From: Eubacteriales bacterium
GTDB lineage: Bacteria; Bacillota; Clostridia; Oscillospirales; Oscillospiraceae
Reading direction: 5' to 3'
Length of the DNA stretch: 64,000 nt
Assembly: GCA_030533415.1 (NCBI GenBank)
Contig: JAUNJE010000004.1
Location: 47,975 to 111,974 of the forward strand
The position numbers and the translations under genes are program-made. Shown here in pieces: positions 1-9,552 of this stretch (its first letter is position 1; every line of letters begins with the position of its first letter). The notes under the pieces were generated by a model. It saw only the letters and a program-made list of their open reading frames with translations. It was not told the DNA's origin and ran no database searches.

Positions 1-126
1 CCCATCCACGCGCTGTGGGACTTTGTAAATGAACAGGCGCAAGGAATTGTGTTCATCGGCGCCGCTGCTCCACTGCTGTGGATCTGGGTGTGGAAAGAGG
101 AACCTGATTGGGAACTATATTTTTAA
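1..126 (+). CDS. C-terminal end of an unrecognised membrane protein (cut by window edge)
   Basis: Frame 1 is open from the first base and stops with TAA at 124-126, giving 41 residues. They hold one hydrophobic stretch rich in Ile, Ala, Leu and Trp (about residues 15-32), then a short acidic tail ending in ELYF. This looks like a last transmembrane segment with a short tail. The start lies outside the window and I do not recognise the family. Confidence 0.4.
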   Translation, partial: PIHALWDFVNEQAQGIVFIGAAAPLLWIWVWKEEPDWELYF

Positions 127-648
127 TATGGGAATACGCCCTACTGCAATTCCTATAAAATAATCATTTTCGAGGTAATAGTATACATTCACGGTAAGCC
201 ATTTTTGTAATCGGTAGCCTACGTAGTGAGGGACATTTTCCTGAAGCGTTGGAAGCAAACCCCCAATGAACCTTCTCAAGTAAGTATCCAGAAACGGAAA
301 AATACATCCGTTGGTGTGCCTTGTATAGGCAGAGAATGGGCAAGCAACACCTGAAGGAGCACGGTGACCCACCTGTGCAGAGAGTCTGTATGAAAGCGGC
401 AAATATAAGGTGGTAAGCGGATCCGACCGTCCGGGAAACAGATCATGGCCGGTCTGTCTTGCGATGACAGCATCAACGTTGGTACTCCTGTCCAGCCGCA
501 GCTCCACGCAATGGGGGCAGTTCGGAGAGATCCTCGGAGGGGGTGAAAGTCCCGTGACGCGCGGCCAGGCGCGGTTTTCGTCTCTGCTCTTGCCTAGGGA
601 AGTCGTGTCAAATACAAGCAGTAATTAATTATCAAATTTCAAAAGGGA
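127..648 (+). other. Gene-free stretch, possibly a structured RNA or group II intron remnant
   Basis: No convincing protein gene. An open frame on the minus strand (115-507) has unnatural composition and no ribosome binding site. On the plus strand, 360-600 is full of purine-rich GAAA and GGTGAAAGTCC-type elements (the clearest at about 540-560) that recall domain I of bacterial group II introns. No reverse-transcriptase frame and no clear 3' domain V/VI hairpin was found. The intron idea is only a resemblance; another structured RNA is equally possible. Confidence 0.25.
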
Positions 649-697
649 GCCGTCCTGCTGTTATTGCGCGTTAGCGCAGATAGCAGGACGGCTTTTT
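649..697 (+). terminator. Strong intrinsic terminator
   Basis: An 11-bp perfect stem (arms 649-659 and 682-692) encloses a smaller perfect hairpin (665-669 with 674-678, loop GTTA) and is followed by TTTTT at 693-697. It closes whatever transcript crosses the upstream non-coding stretch, which supports that stretch being transcribed rightwards. Confidence 0.8.
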
Positions 698-1020
698 GCA
701 TTTAGGAGGAAACGATTGTGAATCCCCCATGATGGGGACAAGCCTTGGAACAAGAATATTCCTAGCGGACGGAGGGTATACAGGTATTCCCCCCTACCCG
801 CAGCTGATCCCCTTCACCCTGTTTCAGAGTGTCACCGAAAAGCGGTGCAAACGGTCAGCCACCATCCGGCAGACCCAGGCGCAGAAGCTTCTACGGCAGA
901 AATGTAATTGCAAAGTCTCAACGGAGATTGAATCGGAGGTCTTGGCTATGCTGAATAAGCTTGGAAATCATTCCATTACGGATGTGCTATCTCTTATATT
1001 TTTCTATCATCATTCAATCT
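698..1020. other. No supportable gene
   Basis: A good Shine-Dalgarno sequence (AGGAGG near 704) is followed by a GTG start that runs into a stop after four codons, so a gene start here looks decayed. A longer overlapping plus-strand frame (696-1055) gives a 119-residue product without recognisable motifs that overlaps the end of the MFS gene. I do not call it. The stretch is AT-richer than the rest of the window. Confidence 0.3.
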
Positions 1021-2259
1021 CTAGGCACCATGAGCTACTACAACATTTTCTGTAGAGCTCTGTACAAATTTTTGCTCAATCATTTTGATTCTTTTCCGTA
1101 TAAAAAGAATATAGACAATTCCAAATAGCGCAGGTAAGGACATAATGCGCCACATGTGCTGATAACCTAAATATTTGACTACAATACCAGCAATCATTGG
1201 ACCGACTAAGTTACCAAGATCTTGTGCAATATAACTAGTACTACTGGCAGCACCACGTTTGTCGCTGGAAACACATTTCATACACAGCGCCTGCATGGCC
1301 GGTTGACATGCACCAAGGCCGAAAGCTGAAATAATGGCAGCAAGCAGGAACATCCAAATACTTGTTGCTATACTGATAATCCAATAAGCGGCTAGACAGC
1401 AACATAACGCAGGAATCACAACTTTCACCACGCCCAATTTATCTGTCAATTTTCCAACTAAGGGCCTTGAAAGCAGGAGTACAACTGCATTCAGTGTAAA
1501 ATAGTAGCCGATCTGGTTCGAGGACACCCCCTGCATACCGGAATAAATTGCAAGATAAGTGTTAACAACACAACTCACTGTATTGAAGGTCATCAATAAT
1601 ACCGCAAACACCAGTGTCTCCGGCGCAATAATATTTCGCCAAGAAATATGAAATTTTTTTCTTCGCACAAAAGGTGCTGCAGGTTTATAAAGAAGTACCA
1701 AAAACGCAGATAGAAACATGCACACAGAGCTGACACCAAAGGTATTCTTATAGCCAATCACGCCAATTAGCTTCAGACCAACGGTCGGGCCAATTGCACT
1801 AGCAATTGTCTCAAAAAGTGCAAAAACACCCACGCCCGCACCAAATTTTTCTCTGGGCAAAGTATCCGCGGCCATTGTCAGTAGGCAAGTGGCCGTAAAT
1901 GCCTGTGCCGCTCCCTGTAGAAAGCGAAATACCACAATTGTTGAAACATTGTTTGCAATTGCGTAACCGCCAAATGCAACAGCCAATACCATCATGGCAG
2001 CAAAAATTATTTTTTTCTTATCAAAGGAATCCAGCGCGGGGCCGGAAAACACTTTAAAGAGCAACGCGGCCAATGCAAATACGCTGGAAACTAGTCCAAC
2101 GACAGCTGCAGATGCACCAAAGGAATCCACATACTTGGATAAAATTGAGTTTGACATCTGCTTGCTTAGATTCATAAGCGTGGTAATAACACAGACACTA
2201 ATGAAGGAATAGTTCCATATACTTTCAGGCTTGCTGTTTATTCTTTTCGATCGTTTCAT
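1021..2259 (-). CDS. MFS family efflux transporter
   Basis: A 412-residue, about 12-TM major facilitator. The motif-A region between TM2 and TM3 reads GPALDSFDKKK, a weak version of the G-x-x-x-D-R-x-G-R-R consensus. The half-repeat shows GKLTDKLG, again motif A. This pattern is typical of drug or small-molecule exporters. The start is set at the ATG at 2259, which has GGAG 8 nt upstream; a longer frame running back into the ATPase gene is rejected. It lies 13 nt downstream of the truncated ATPase gene and was probably in the same operon. Base composition is clearly more AT-rich than the DNA right of 2850. Substrate unknown. Confidence 0.8.
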   Translation of the reverse strand: MKRSKRINSKPESIWNYSFISVCVITTLMNLSKQMSNSILSKYVDSFGASAAVVGLVSSVFALAALLFKVFSGPALDSFDKKKIIFAAMMVLAVAFGGYAIANNVSTIVVFRFLQGAAQAFTATCLLTMAADTLPREKFGAGVGVFALFETIASAIGPTVGLKLIGVIGYKNTFGVSSVCMFLSAFLVLLYKPAAPFVRRKKFHISWRNIIAPETLVFAVLLMTFNTVSCVVNTYLAIYSGMQGVSSNQIGYYFTLNAVVLLLSRPLVGKLTDKLGVVKVVIPALCCCLAAYWIISIATSIWMFLLAAIISAFGLGACQPAMQALCMKCVSSDKRGAASSTSYIAQDLGNLVGPMIAGIVVKYLGYQHMWRIMSLPALFGIVYILFIRKRIKMIEQKFVQSSTENVVVAHGA

Positions 2260-2272
2260 CAGCAAGCTCCTA

Positions 2273-2850
2273 TTATAGATGGTTGAGTTCTTTTGCTCTG
2301 CAGCATGCCACGAAATGTCCCGGAATGACCTCTTGAAGCTCAAATGGCTGACTGCATGCCTCGCAGGCGTAATCACATCGAGGCGCGAATCGACAGCCTG
2401 GCCTGGGGTTGATGGGAGAAACCAGCTCACCCTTGATCTGTATTTGCTGTTTCTGATTGTAGATGTCTATAGAGGGAATCGCGGATAAAAGTGCTTTGGT
2501 ATAGGGATGGAGCGGTCTTTCAAAAAGTTCGTCTGTGGGGCTGGTCTCGACCAACTGACCAAGATACATTACACAAATGTTATCGGAAATATGGCGGACA
2601 ACCGACATATTATGCGTAATGAATAGATATGTCAGGCCATAAGTATCCTGCAAATCCATTAAAAGATTCAGAATCTGTGCTTGTATCGACACATCCAGTG
2701 CGGAAACCGGTTCATCGCAAACAATAAATTTAGGATCCATGGCAAGAGCGCGCCCGATTCCTACGCGCTGCCGGCGGCCACCATCCAATTCATGGGGATA
2801 CGCGCGTATAAACCGCTTATCCAATCCCACCATATGCTCTACCAGCGCAC
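2273..2850 (-). pseudogene. Oligopeptide/dipeptide ABC ATPase (OppF/DppF type), C-terminal fragment
   Basis: About 190 residues of the C-terminal half of a peptide-type ABC ATPase are present. It has a signature-region variant (LDGGRRQR in place of LSGGQRQR), Walker B (FIVCDEP), D-loop (SALDVS), switch His (FITHN), and the typical Opp/Dpp C-terminal Cys motif (GCRFAPRC...C). Walker A and the whole N-terminal half are missing. Upstream of about 2850 the frame stays open only because it runs antisense to a solute-binding protein gene. The right boundary is my estimate. The Asp-Gly-Gly signature variant could also reflect decay. Confidence 0.75.
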
Positions 2851-3535
2851 GGACATGGCGGAGCAGCAGCGGGTCCTGGCGGCCAAAGATCCCAACCATG
2901 TTTATATCGCGGTGGACGGTCCCCGGAATGCGGCCGGTGATCCCCATACCCTGCCCGGCTCCGGTATCAACGGCTGGACCGTGACCCTGATTTCCAAAAA
3001 CTGTGCCGATCCGGAGGGAGCCATCCGGCTGATGTCCTTCCTGATGAGCGAAGAGGGGCAGAAGCTCATCATGCTGGGGATCGAGGGCGAGCACTACACC
3101 ATGGAAAACGGCCGCGCCGTGCTGACCCCCGAAACCCGAAAGCTGATGACGGAGGATTATCCGGCCTATGTCCGCCAGATCGGCGCCAACGACAGCTACT
3201 GGATGCTGCAGGACAACCTGATGCAGGCCCAGTGGAAGCCCCTGGATGAGCCGGAGCTGCTGCAAATGGAGCAGTGGACCTACCCTTACGTCTGCTACAC
3301 CGCCCAGTATGACACCAATTTTGTTTTGGAGAGTCCGGCGGACATTGCGGAAAAGAAAATCAGCGCCATTCATGGGCAGATGCTGCCCCAGCTTCTGCTG
3401 GCCCCTACGGAAGAGGCCTTCGAGACGCTTTGGGCGGAATATGTGAAAGCCCGGGAGGAAAGCGGGCTGGCGGTCATGCTGCAGGAGCAGACCCGGCAGA
3501 TGACCGCGGCGAAGGAAAAGCTGGGACTGGAGTGA
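2850..3535 (+). pseudogene. Extracellular sugar-binding protein, C-terminal fragment
   Basis: About 228 residues of the C-terminal half of a family-1 (LipO/YtcQ-like) solute-binding lipoprotein. It includes the stretch with 'NGWTVTLISKNCADPEGAIR' and a closing amphipathic helix. The signal peptide, lipobox and N-terminal lobe are absent. The frame to the left is antisense to the ATPase fragment. It stops 7 nt before the sensor kinase start. Binding proteins of this kind commonly sit beside YesM/YesN regulators, so the original gene probably supplied the sugar sensed or imported for the glucan locus to the right. Confidence 0.75.
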
Positions 3536-3542
3536 ACCGCCT

Positions 3543-5318
3543 ATGAGAAAATGGTTTCGCGGCGCAAAGCTGTCCCAGCAGCTTTCCGTCATTGCCTGCC
3601 TGTGCGTCCTGGTCCCCACGCTTTTGCTGGCCTATGGCATGTTCACCTCCCTGCAAAGTACAGCCATCAGCACCCGGCAGCAGGAGGCCCGGTTCCGGTG
3701 CAGCCAAATGGCCGGCCAGGCGGAGCAGATGGCCGAGGTGTGCAATATGTCCACCCAGGTATTTTTGAACACGCCGGACCTGGTATCCCATCTGACCCAG
3801 CTGAAAAACGGGCAGCAGATGGATTCTCTGGCCCTGGTGGAATTTTACCGGGAGGACATCGCCAGCCTGGAAAAGATCGTACTCAGCAACCCCAACCTGT
3901 ACCAGATCCGCGTCTACTCCCTATCGGAGCAAATTAACGAAATGATGCCGATCCTTTACAGCGCCCAGCGCATGGCCCGTATGCCCTGGGCCGGGGAAGC
4001 CCAGCTTTCCGGCAGCTGGTATCTGGATTTTGATGACCAGCTGTTTGACGACTACCCCGTAACCCACCACATCATGAGTCTCGTAACCGATATCACCACT
4101 GCGGAGGACGGGCGCGTGGGCGTGGTGGAGGTATCCGCCCGGATGGACGAGGTGCTGCCCGGGCTGTTTTCCGGCAGCGGGGAGGCCTTCTCCGTTCTGC
4201 TGGACGCCCAGGGCAATGTCCTTGCGGGAACCAGCCCGGTGGACGAAGCCCTGTTTCAGGAAATGGACTTCTCCGAGGAAGAAGGCATATGCCGCCTGAA
4301 CGGAAGCCGTGTCCTGGTAAATCAGACGTGGCTGAAGGATTTTGGCTGCCGGTATGTACAGGTCACCAGTCTTGCGGACCTGGACAGGCTGGCCGTTTCC
4401 CAGGCCGTCCTGCTGGCCGCCGCGCTGGTGGTGGTTTTCGTGGTGCTGGCATTTGCCGCGTCTTTTATGACCCGGCGGCTGCTCCGGGGCCTTTACGGGA
4501 CCTTCGACGGGATCCGGGCTTTTGCCAACGGAGATTTCGACGCCACCGTGGCCGTAACCGGCGAGGGGGAAGTCGCGGATTTTTCCCGGGAGGCCAACGG
4601 CCTGCTGGACAAGATCCGCCAGCTGATGCACGACAATCTGGAGCGGCAGATGCAGGCCCGGAATTCGGAGATTCGGGCCTTGCAGAACCAGATCAACGCC
4701 CATTTTATTTACAATGTTTTGGAGGCCATCAAAATGATGGCGGAGATCGACGAGCGGTATGACATTGCCGACGCCGTGACCAATTTGGGAAAGCTCCTTC
4801 GCTACAGTATGAAATGGGAAAGCGGCAATGTCCGCCTGTCCCGGGAGCTTAGCTATATTGAAAACTATATTGCCCTGATGAACCTGCGCTTTGACTACGT
4901 CATCCGCCTGGATATGGACATCCCCGGGGAGCTGATGGACCAGCGCCTGCCCAAGGTCAGCCTTCAGCCCATCGTGGAAAACGCCGTGGTCCACGGCGCG
5001 GCCGTTCTGGCGGCGGACACCACCATTTCGGTGCGGGGAAAAATCGACCGGGAGCGGGGACGTTACACCATCTGTATCACCGATGAAGGCAAGGGAATGG
5101 ACGCGCAGGTTTTGGAGCAGCTTCGCCGCCAGATCAGCGGGGAAGCCCCTGCGGCCTCCTCTTCCGGCAACGGCATCGGCCTGCATAACGTTCAGGAGCG
5201 GATCTCCCGTTCCTTTGGGCCGGACTTTGGCCTGCAGGTAAGCTCCCAGCCGGGGCAGGGCACCACCGTTACAGTAACACTTCCCTTTTACGAGCAGAAG
5301 GAGGCGGAGGCAATATGA
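3543..5318 (+). CDS. Sensor histidine kinase, YesM/LytS family
   Basis: 591 residues. Two transmembrane helices (about 12-35 and 285-310) bracket an extracellular sensor domain of about 250 residues. A HAMP-like linker, a His_kinase domain and an HATPase domain follow. The phospho-acceptor region reads INAHFIYN with His387 (family usual INPHFLYN, so Pro is replaced by Ala). The N-box region is QPIVENAVVHG and the G-box GNGIGLHNV. It overlaps the response regulator by 4 bp (ATGA). Kinases of this family paired with AraC-type regulators usually control carbohydrate operons. The two phosphorylases and the GH30 enzyme downstream are the likely targets. Confidence 0.92.
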   Translation: MRKWFRGAKLSQQLSVIACLCVLVPTLLLAYGMFTSLQSTAISTRQQEARFRCSQMAGQAEQMAEVCNMSTQVFLNTPDLVSHLTQLKNGQQMDSLALVEFYREDIASLEKIVLSNPNLYQIRVYSLSEQINEMMPILYSAQRMARMPWAGEAQLSGSWYLDFDDQLFDDYPVTHHIMSLVTDITTAEDGRVGVVEVSARMDEVLPGLFSGSGEAFSVLLDAQGNVLAGTSPVDEALFQEMDFSEEEGICRLNGSRVLVNQTWLKDFGCRYVQVTSLADLDRLAVSQAVLLAAALVVVFVVLAFAASFMTRRLLRGLYGTFDGIRAFANGDFDATVAVTGEGEVADFSREANGLLDKIRQLMHDNLERQMQARNSEIRALQNQINAHFIYNVLEAIKMMAEIDERYDIADAVTNLGKLLRYSMKWESGNVRLSRELSYIENYIALMNLRFDYVIRLDMDIPGELMDQRLPKVSLQPIVENAVVHGAAVLAADTTISVRGKIDRERGRYTICITDEGKGMDAQVLEQLRRQISGEAPAASSSGNGIGLHNVQERISRSFGPDFGLQVSSQPGQGTTVTVTLPFYEQKEAEAI

Positions 5319-6754
5319 ATACAGTTTTGATTGCGGAGGATGAGAAATTCATCCGTTTGGGCCTAAAAACCATGACCCAGCGCTCCGGTATTCCTGTCGG
5401 GCAGATTCTGGAGGCCAGAGACGGAGAAGAGGCCCTGGCCCTATTGCAAAGCCACCCGGTGGATTTGCTGATCACCGATATCCGGATGCCCAAAATGGAC
5501 GGAATCGCTCTGGTGGAGCAGCTGCATACCCTCCCCCATCCGCCCATGGTGCTGGCTGTCAGCGGCTATGAGGATTTTAACTATGCCGTCGCCATGCTTC
5601 GGTGCGGCGTGTCGGATTACCTGTTAAAGCCTGTGGAGCGGCAGAAATTCTGCGAAGCCCTGGAAAAGCTGGAAGCACGGTATCAGGAGCAGCAGAAGAC
5701 CGCCACCCACAGCCGCCAGCAGTTTCTGCGCGCCCTGCGGCTGCTGATGCTGGAACGCTCCGCAGACAGCCGGGAAACCAATGAGCTGATAAGCAGGTAC
5801 GAAAGCGCCTTTTTCCAGGATGCTTATGTGGGCTTCTGCGGCGGCGATTACACCGGGGAGCTGCCCACGGATGTGATCTGCCTGCGGACAGAAAACCATT
5901 GTATGCTGTATCTTACGGAAGAAAGCAGCCGGGAGAAGGTTAAAGCCTTGCTTAGCCCGGTGTCCGGGCTAAGCAAGCCCCATATGGGGCTTGCCCAGCT
6001 GCGGCAGTGCTACCTGGAAGCACTGCGCTGCTGGCAGCGCTCCTATTTTACCGGAAAGCCCTACCAGGGGGAGACCACCGCGAAAACCGACGTCCCGTCG
6101 GTAACGGCGGAGCAGCTGCTGGGCCTTGTCAGCCTGTCCCGGGATAAGGAGATCATACGGCTGCTGGGAGTGCAGGCCCGGCTGGCCGGCCAGGGCGACC
6201 TGGCGCCGGAAGCATTTGAGAAGCTTTGCACGGAGTTTATCCGGGGCCTTTGCGGCACCTACAAGAATCTGCTGGATCCTGCGGACGACCCGGTCCGCTT
6301 CGCCCAGGTGTGGGATTTTGGGTGCGCCCAGCAGTATCTGGAAGCCCTGGCCGGATGGCTGAGCGGCTTCTGCGGAAGGATCACCCAGGAATTTGCGGAC
6401 TATGAAAACAAGCAGAAGATCCGCCAGGCCGTGCAGTATATCCAGGAAAATTTCCGCAGTCCCCTGAATATGGCCGTGGTCAGCAACCATGTGTCCATGA
6501 ACTACTCCCTGTTCAGCCTTCTGTTCAAGCAGTATACCGGCACGAATTTCGTCAACTACCTGCAGTCATTGCGGGTGGAAGAGACCAAGCGTCTGCTGGC
6601 CACCACGGATTGGCGGGTGGGGGAAATCGGCCGCCGGGCGGGCTTCACCGATGAAAAGCATTTTCTGAAGGTGTTCAAAAACGCCACCGGCCTGTCCCCC
6701 AGCGAATACCGGAAAACCCTGGTGCTGCGGGACGCAATGCAAACGGATTCGTAA
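5315..6754 (+). CDS. Response regulator with AraC-type DNA-binding domain (YesN type)
   Basis: 479 residues. The N-terminal receiver domain has the acidic pocket EDE (residues 8-10), phospho-acceptor Asp55 in ITDIRMPKMDG, and the usual Lys in LLKPVE. A middle region of about 230 residues is poorly conserved, as usual for this family. The last ~100 residues form the double HTH of AraC/XylS proteins (RAGFTDEKHFLKVFK...GLSPSEYRK). It is co-translated with the kinase by a 4-bp overlap. It is followed by a strong terminator and then the phosphorylase genes, which it probably activates. Confidence 0.92.
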   Translation: MNTVLIAEDEKFIRLGLKTMTQRSGIPVGQILEARDGEEALALLQSHPVDLLITDIRMPKMDGIALVEQLHTLPHPPMVLAVSGYEDFNYAVAMLRCGVSDYLLKPVERQKFCEALEKLEARYQEQQKTATHSRQQFLRALRLLMLERSADSRETNELISRYESAFFQDAYVGFCGGDYTGELPTDVICLRTENHCMLYLTEESSREKVKALLSPVSGLSKPHMGLAQLRQCYLEALRCWQRSYFTGKPYQGETTAKTDVPSVTAEQLLGLVSLSRDKEIIRLLGVQARLAGQGDLAPEAFEKLCTEFIRGLCGTYKNLLDPADDPVRFAQVWDFGCAQQYLEALAGWLSGFCGRITQEFADYENKQKIRQAVQYIQENFRSPLNMAVVSNHVSMNYSLFSLLFKQYTGTNFVNYLQSLRVEETKRLLATTDWRVGEIGRRAGFTDEKHFLKVFKNATGLSPSEYRKTLVLRDAMQTDS

Positions 6755-6773
6755 TCGCTCCCGCCGATCGTTC

Positions 6774-6804
6774 GGGCTGCCGCACAAGCGGCAGCCCTCT
6801 TTTT
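6774..6804 (+). terminator. Intrinsic terminator after the sensor/regulator pair
   Basis: A perfect 10-bp GC-rich stem (6774-6783 with 6788-6797), ACAA loop, then TCTTTTT. It separates the regulator pair from the phosphorylase genes, which therefore need their own promoter. A TACAAT -10 element is visible at 6870-6875 but no good -35 is seen 17 nt upstream, consistent with an activator-dependent promoter. Confidence 0.85.
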
Positions 6805-6906
6805 GGGCGGACATGAAAAAATCACACCGAAATAAGAATTTGCCCGTTTTTTTAGGCGGCGGAATTCGCTACAATATGGGTATCAGCAAAGAAAGGCGGC
6901 GGCGTT

Positions 6907-9540
6907 ATGGAGCTGTTAAAACTGTTAAATGAACAGGGTGATTTCATGCTGCGCAACGCGCAGAGGTATCCGGGGGTCTATTTTCCGCTGGTCAATGAGG
7001 GCGGTATGATTTCCAGTGTGACCCCGGCCCTGGCAGGCGACTGCAAAACGGGGCAGAACACCTATCTGCTGGCCCCAGCCAGCAGCGAGACCCTTCACGA
7101 GAGCCGGGCGGCCCGGAATTTCTGGGTACGGATCCAGGGATACGAGCCTTGGTCTGTGGTCGGGCAGAGCGCCCCCCAGCAGGCGGCCCGCTTCGATCCG
7201 CAGGGCGAAGAAAGCGTTCTGACCGGCGGCTTGCTGTGGCAGCAGGTTTCCAGGACCCACAAAGCCAGCGGCCTGCTGGCACAGGCCCTGAGCTTTGTCC
7301 CGGCGGGACGGGACCGGGTGGAAATTCTGCAGGTGCGGCTGGCCAATACCGGCCCAAAGCCCCTGGAGGTGACGCCCATTGCGGCCATTCCCATGTACGG
7401 CCGCTCCGCCGACAACATCCGGGACCACCGCCATGTCACCAGTCTGCTGCACCGGGTGCAGCTGTGCCGGCACGGCCTCGACCTGCGGCCCACCCTTACC
7501 TTCGATGAGCGGGGACATAAGCCGGGAACCGTGACCTACCGGGTCTGGGGCGGTGACGAAATCGGCGGACCTCCCCAGGGATTCCTGCCGCTGGTGCGGG
7601 ACTTCGTGGGCCAGGGAAGCTATGATTGGCCCGAGGCGGTGTGCTGCCCGGAAACCGCGCCCCTGATGAAAGCGGGGGATACCGCCCAGGGTGGCGAAGT
7701 GGTGGCGGCCCTGTATTTTGCCCCCGTGGTGTTGGCGCCGGGGGCCTCCCGGCGCTATCAGATCGTTCTGGCTGTGGATGACGATCCTACCCCCTACCTG
7801 ACGCCGGAGGCGGTGGCAGCGGCTCTGGACCGGACAAAGGCCTTCTGGCAGTCCGCCGCATCCATGTCCTTCCACACCCAAAACGGCGATTTTGACGCCT
7901 GGGCCAAATGGGTGGGTATCCAGCCCACCCTGCGCCGCATCTGCGGCTGCAGCTTCCTGCCCCACCATGACTACGGCCGGGGCGGCCGGGGCTGGCGGGA
8001 CCTGTGGCAGGACAGCCTTGCCCTGCTGCTGACAAACCCGAAGCAGACGCGCCGGGACCTGCTCAGCTATTTTGCCGGCGTGCGCACGGACGGCACCAAC
8101 GCCACCATCATCGGCTCCAAACCCGGCGAATTTAAGGCGGACCGGAACAACATCCCCCGGGTCTGGATGGACCACGGCTTTTGGCCCCTGCTGACCGTGG
8201 AGCTATACCTAAATGAAACCGGGGACGACAGCTTCCTTCTGGAACGGCAGCCCTATTTCCGGGACACTCTGGCCCACCGGGGCGAGGGGGCACCGCTTCG
8301 GCAGCCGGGTGCGCCAATGTCCGGCACGGTGCTGGAACACCTGCTGATTCAGGCGGTCACCGCGTTTTTTGATGTGGGTCCCCATGGCCATATGCGCCTG
8401 CGGGGCGCGGACTGGAACGACGGGCTGGACATGGCCCGGGAACGGGGGGAAAGCGTTGCGTTTACCGCCGCTTACGCAGGCAATTTTGACACCCTGGCGG
8501 CCCGGGTGGAGCGCTTGGCCGCCCAGGGCATCAAAACGGCCTCCCTGCCCACTCCCCTGGCCGGCCTGCTGAACGAATCTTGGGGCGGTTATCCGGGTAT
8601 GTACCGGGCGCTGCTTTCCTACTGCGGGGAAATGGAGCAGGATTGCCCCCGGACTGACGTCTCCATGGATGCCCTGGCAAACCGCCTGCGGGCCATGAGG
8701 CGCTATCTGCGGCAGCATATCCGCAGCACCGAATGGGTGGGAGACGGTGCCGACCTGCACTGGTTCAACAGCTATTACGACAATTCCGGCAGGCCTGTGG
8801 AAGGCCTCTTTGGGGACACGGTGCGGATGATGCTCACCGGCCAGGTATTCACTCTGCTGTCCGGCACGGCGGATGACGCCCAGGCCCGGCAGATCATCCG
8901 GGCCGCGGACTGGTACCTGTGTGATCCCAGCCGGGGCGGCTACTGCCTGAATACGGATTTCCGGGAAGTCAAGCTGGATATGGGCCGCATGTTCGGCTTC
9001 AGCTATGGCAGCAAGGAAAACGGCGCCGTATTCTGCCATATGGCCGTGATGTACGCCTATGCCCTGTATTCCAGGGGCTTTGGGGCAGAGGGCTGGCGGG
9101 TACTGGAGCAGCTTTACAGCCAGTGCGCGGACTTTGCCCGGAGCAAAATTCTCCCCGGCATTCCGGAATACTTCGACGAACGGGGCCAGGGGATGTATCC
9201 CTATCTGACGGGGGCCGGCAGCTGGCTGCTGCTGACACTTCAAACCCAGGTATTCGGCGTCCGGGGCCATAACGGGGACCTGATGCTGGAGCCGAAGCTG
9301 CTGTCCGGCCATTTCGATACCGGCGGTACGGCACAGATCCGGTGCTATAGTGCCGGACACGATCTGACTGTCCGCTACCACAATCCCATGGGGCTGGATT
9401 ACGGCAGCTACCGGATCAGAACCGTCACCTGGCAGGGAGGAAGTCTCTCCGGGGACGGGAAACGGATCGTAATCCCCCGGAACGCACTGCCCGCAGACGG
9501 CCCGGTGACATTGGATATCACTTTGATTTCCTGCAAATAA
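6907..9540 (+). CDS. GH94-type glycoside phosphorylase
   Basis: 877 residues without signal peptide, so cytoplasmic. Family architecture: N-terminal beta-sandwich (about 1-300), helical linker, (alpha/alpha)6 barrel and C-terminal sheet. The family signature is RLRGADWNDGLD, with Asp502-Trp-Asn-Asp505 at the general-acid position of cellobiose phosphorylases. GRGGRGWRDLWQD around 358-370 corresponds to the GRGMGFRDSNQD loop of cellobiose phosphorylase. Such enzymes cleave beta-glucosides with phosphate to give glucose 1-phosphate. Substrate cannot be read from the sequence: cellobiose, laminaribiose, sophorose and cellobionate types are all possible. Next gene begins 12 nt downstream. Confidence 0.88.
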   Translation: MELLKLLNEQGDFMLRNAQRYPGVYFPLVNEGGMISSVTPALAGDCKTGQNTYLLAPASSETLHESRAARNFWVRIQGYEPWSVVGQSAPQQAARFDPQGEESVLTGGLLWQQVSRTHKASGLLAQALSFVPAGRDRVEILQVRLANTGPKPLEVTPIAAIPMYGRSADNIRDHRHVTSLLHRVQLCRHGLDLRPTLTFDERGHKPGTVTYRVWGGDEIGGPPQGFLPLVRDFVGQGSYDWPEAVCCPETAPLMKAGDTAQGGEVVAALYFAPVVLAPGASRRYQIVLAVDDDPTPYLTPEAVAAALDRTKAFWQSAASMSFHTQNGDFDAWAKWVGIQPTLRRICGCSFLPHHDYGRGGRGWRDLWQDSLALLLTNPKQTRRDLLSYFAGVRTDGTNATIIGSKPGEFKADRNNIPRVWMDHGFWPLLTVELYLNETGDDSFLLERQPYFRDTLAHRGEGAPLRQPGAPMSGTVLEHLLIQAVTAFFDVGPHGHMRLRGADWNDGLDMARERGESVAFTAAYAGNFDTLAARVERLAAQGIKTASLPTPLAGLLNESWGGYPGMYRALLSYCGEMEQDCPRTDVSMDALANRLRAMRRYLRQHIRSTEWVGDGADLHWFNSYYDNSGRPVEGLFGDTVRMMLTGQVFTLLSGTADDAQARQIIRAADWYLCDPSRGGYCLNTDFREVKLDMGRMFGFSYGSKENGAVFCHMAVMYAYALYSRGFGAEGWRVLEQLYSQCADFARSKILPGIPEYFDERGQGMYPYLTGAGSWLLLTLQTQVFGVRGHNGDLMLEPKLLSGHFDTGGTAQIRCYSAGHDLTVRYHNPMGLDYGSYRIRTVTWQGGSLSGDGKRIVIPRNALPADGPVTLDITLISCK

Positions 9541-9552
9541 GGAGGCATTTTC

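Noticed and set aside
115-507. 130-residue open frame on the minus strand
   Set aside because: No ribosome binding site, no recognisable motifs, unnatural residue mix, and it overlaps the end of a plus-strand gene. More likely chance opening in a non-coding stretch.
696-1055. 119-residue open frame on the plus strand
   Set aside because: Begins inside a terminator tail, has no proper start site in frame, overlaps the MFS gene end and shows no family features.
2681-2850. Upstream part of the open frame that includes the sugar-binding protein
   Set aside because: This part is antisense to the ATPase fragment and does not look like a binding-protein N-terminus; the gene really begins as a truncated fragment near 2850.
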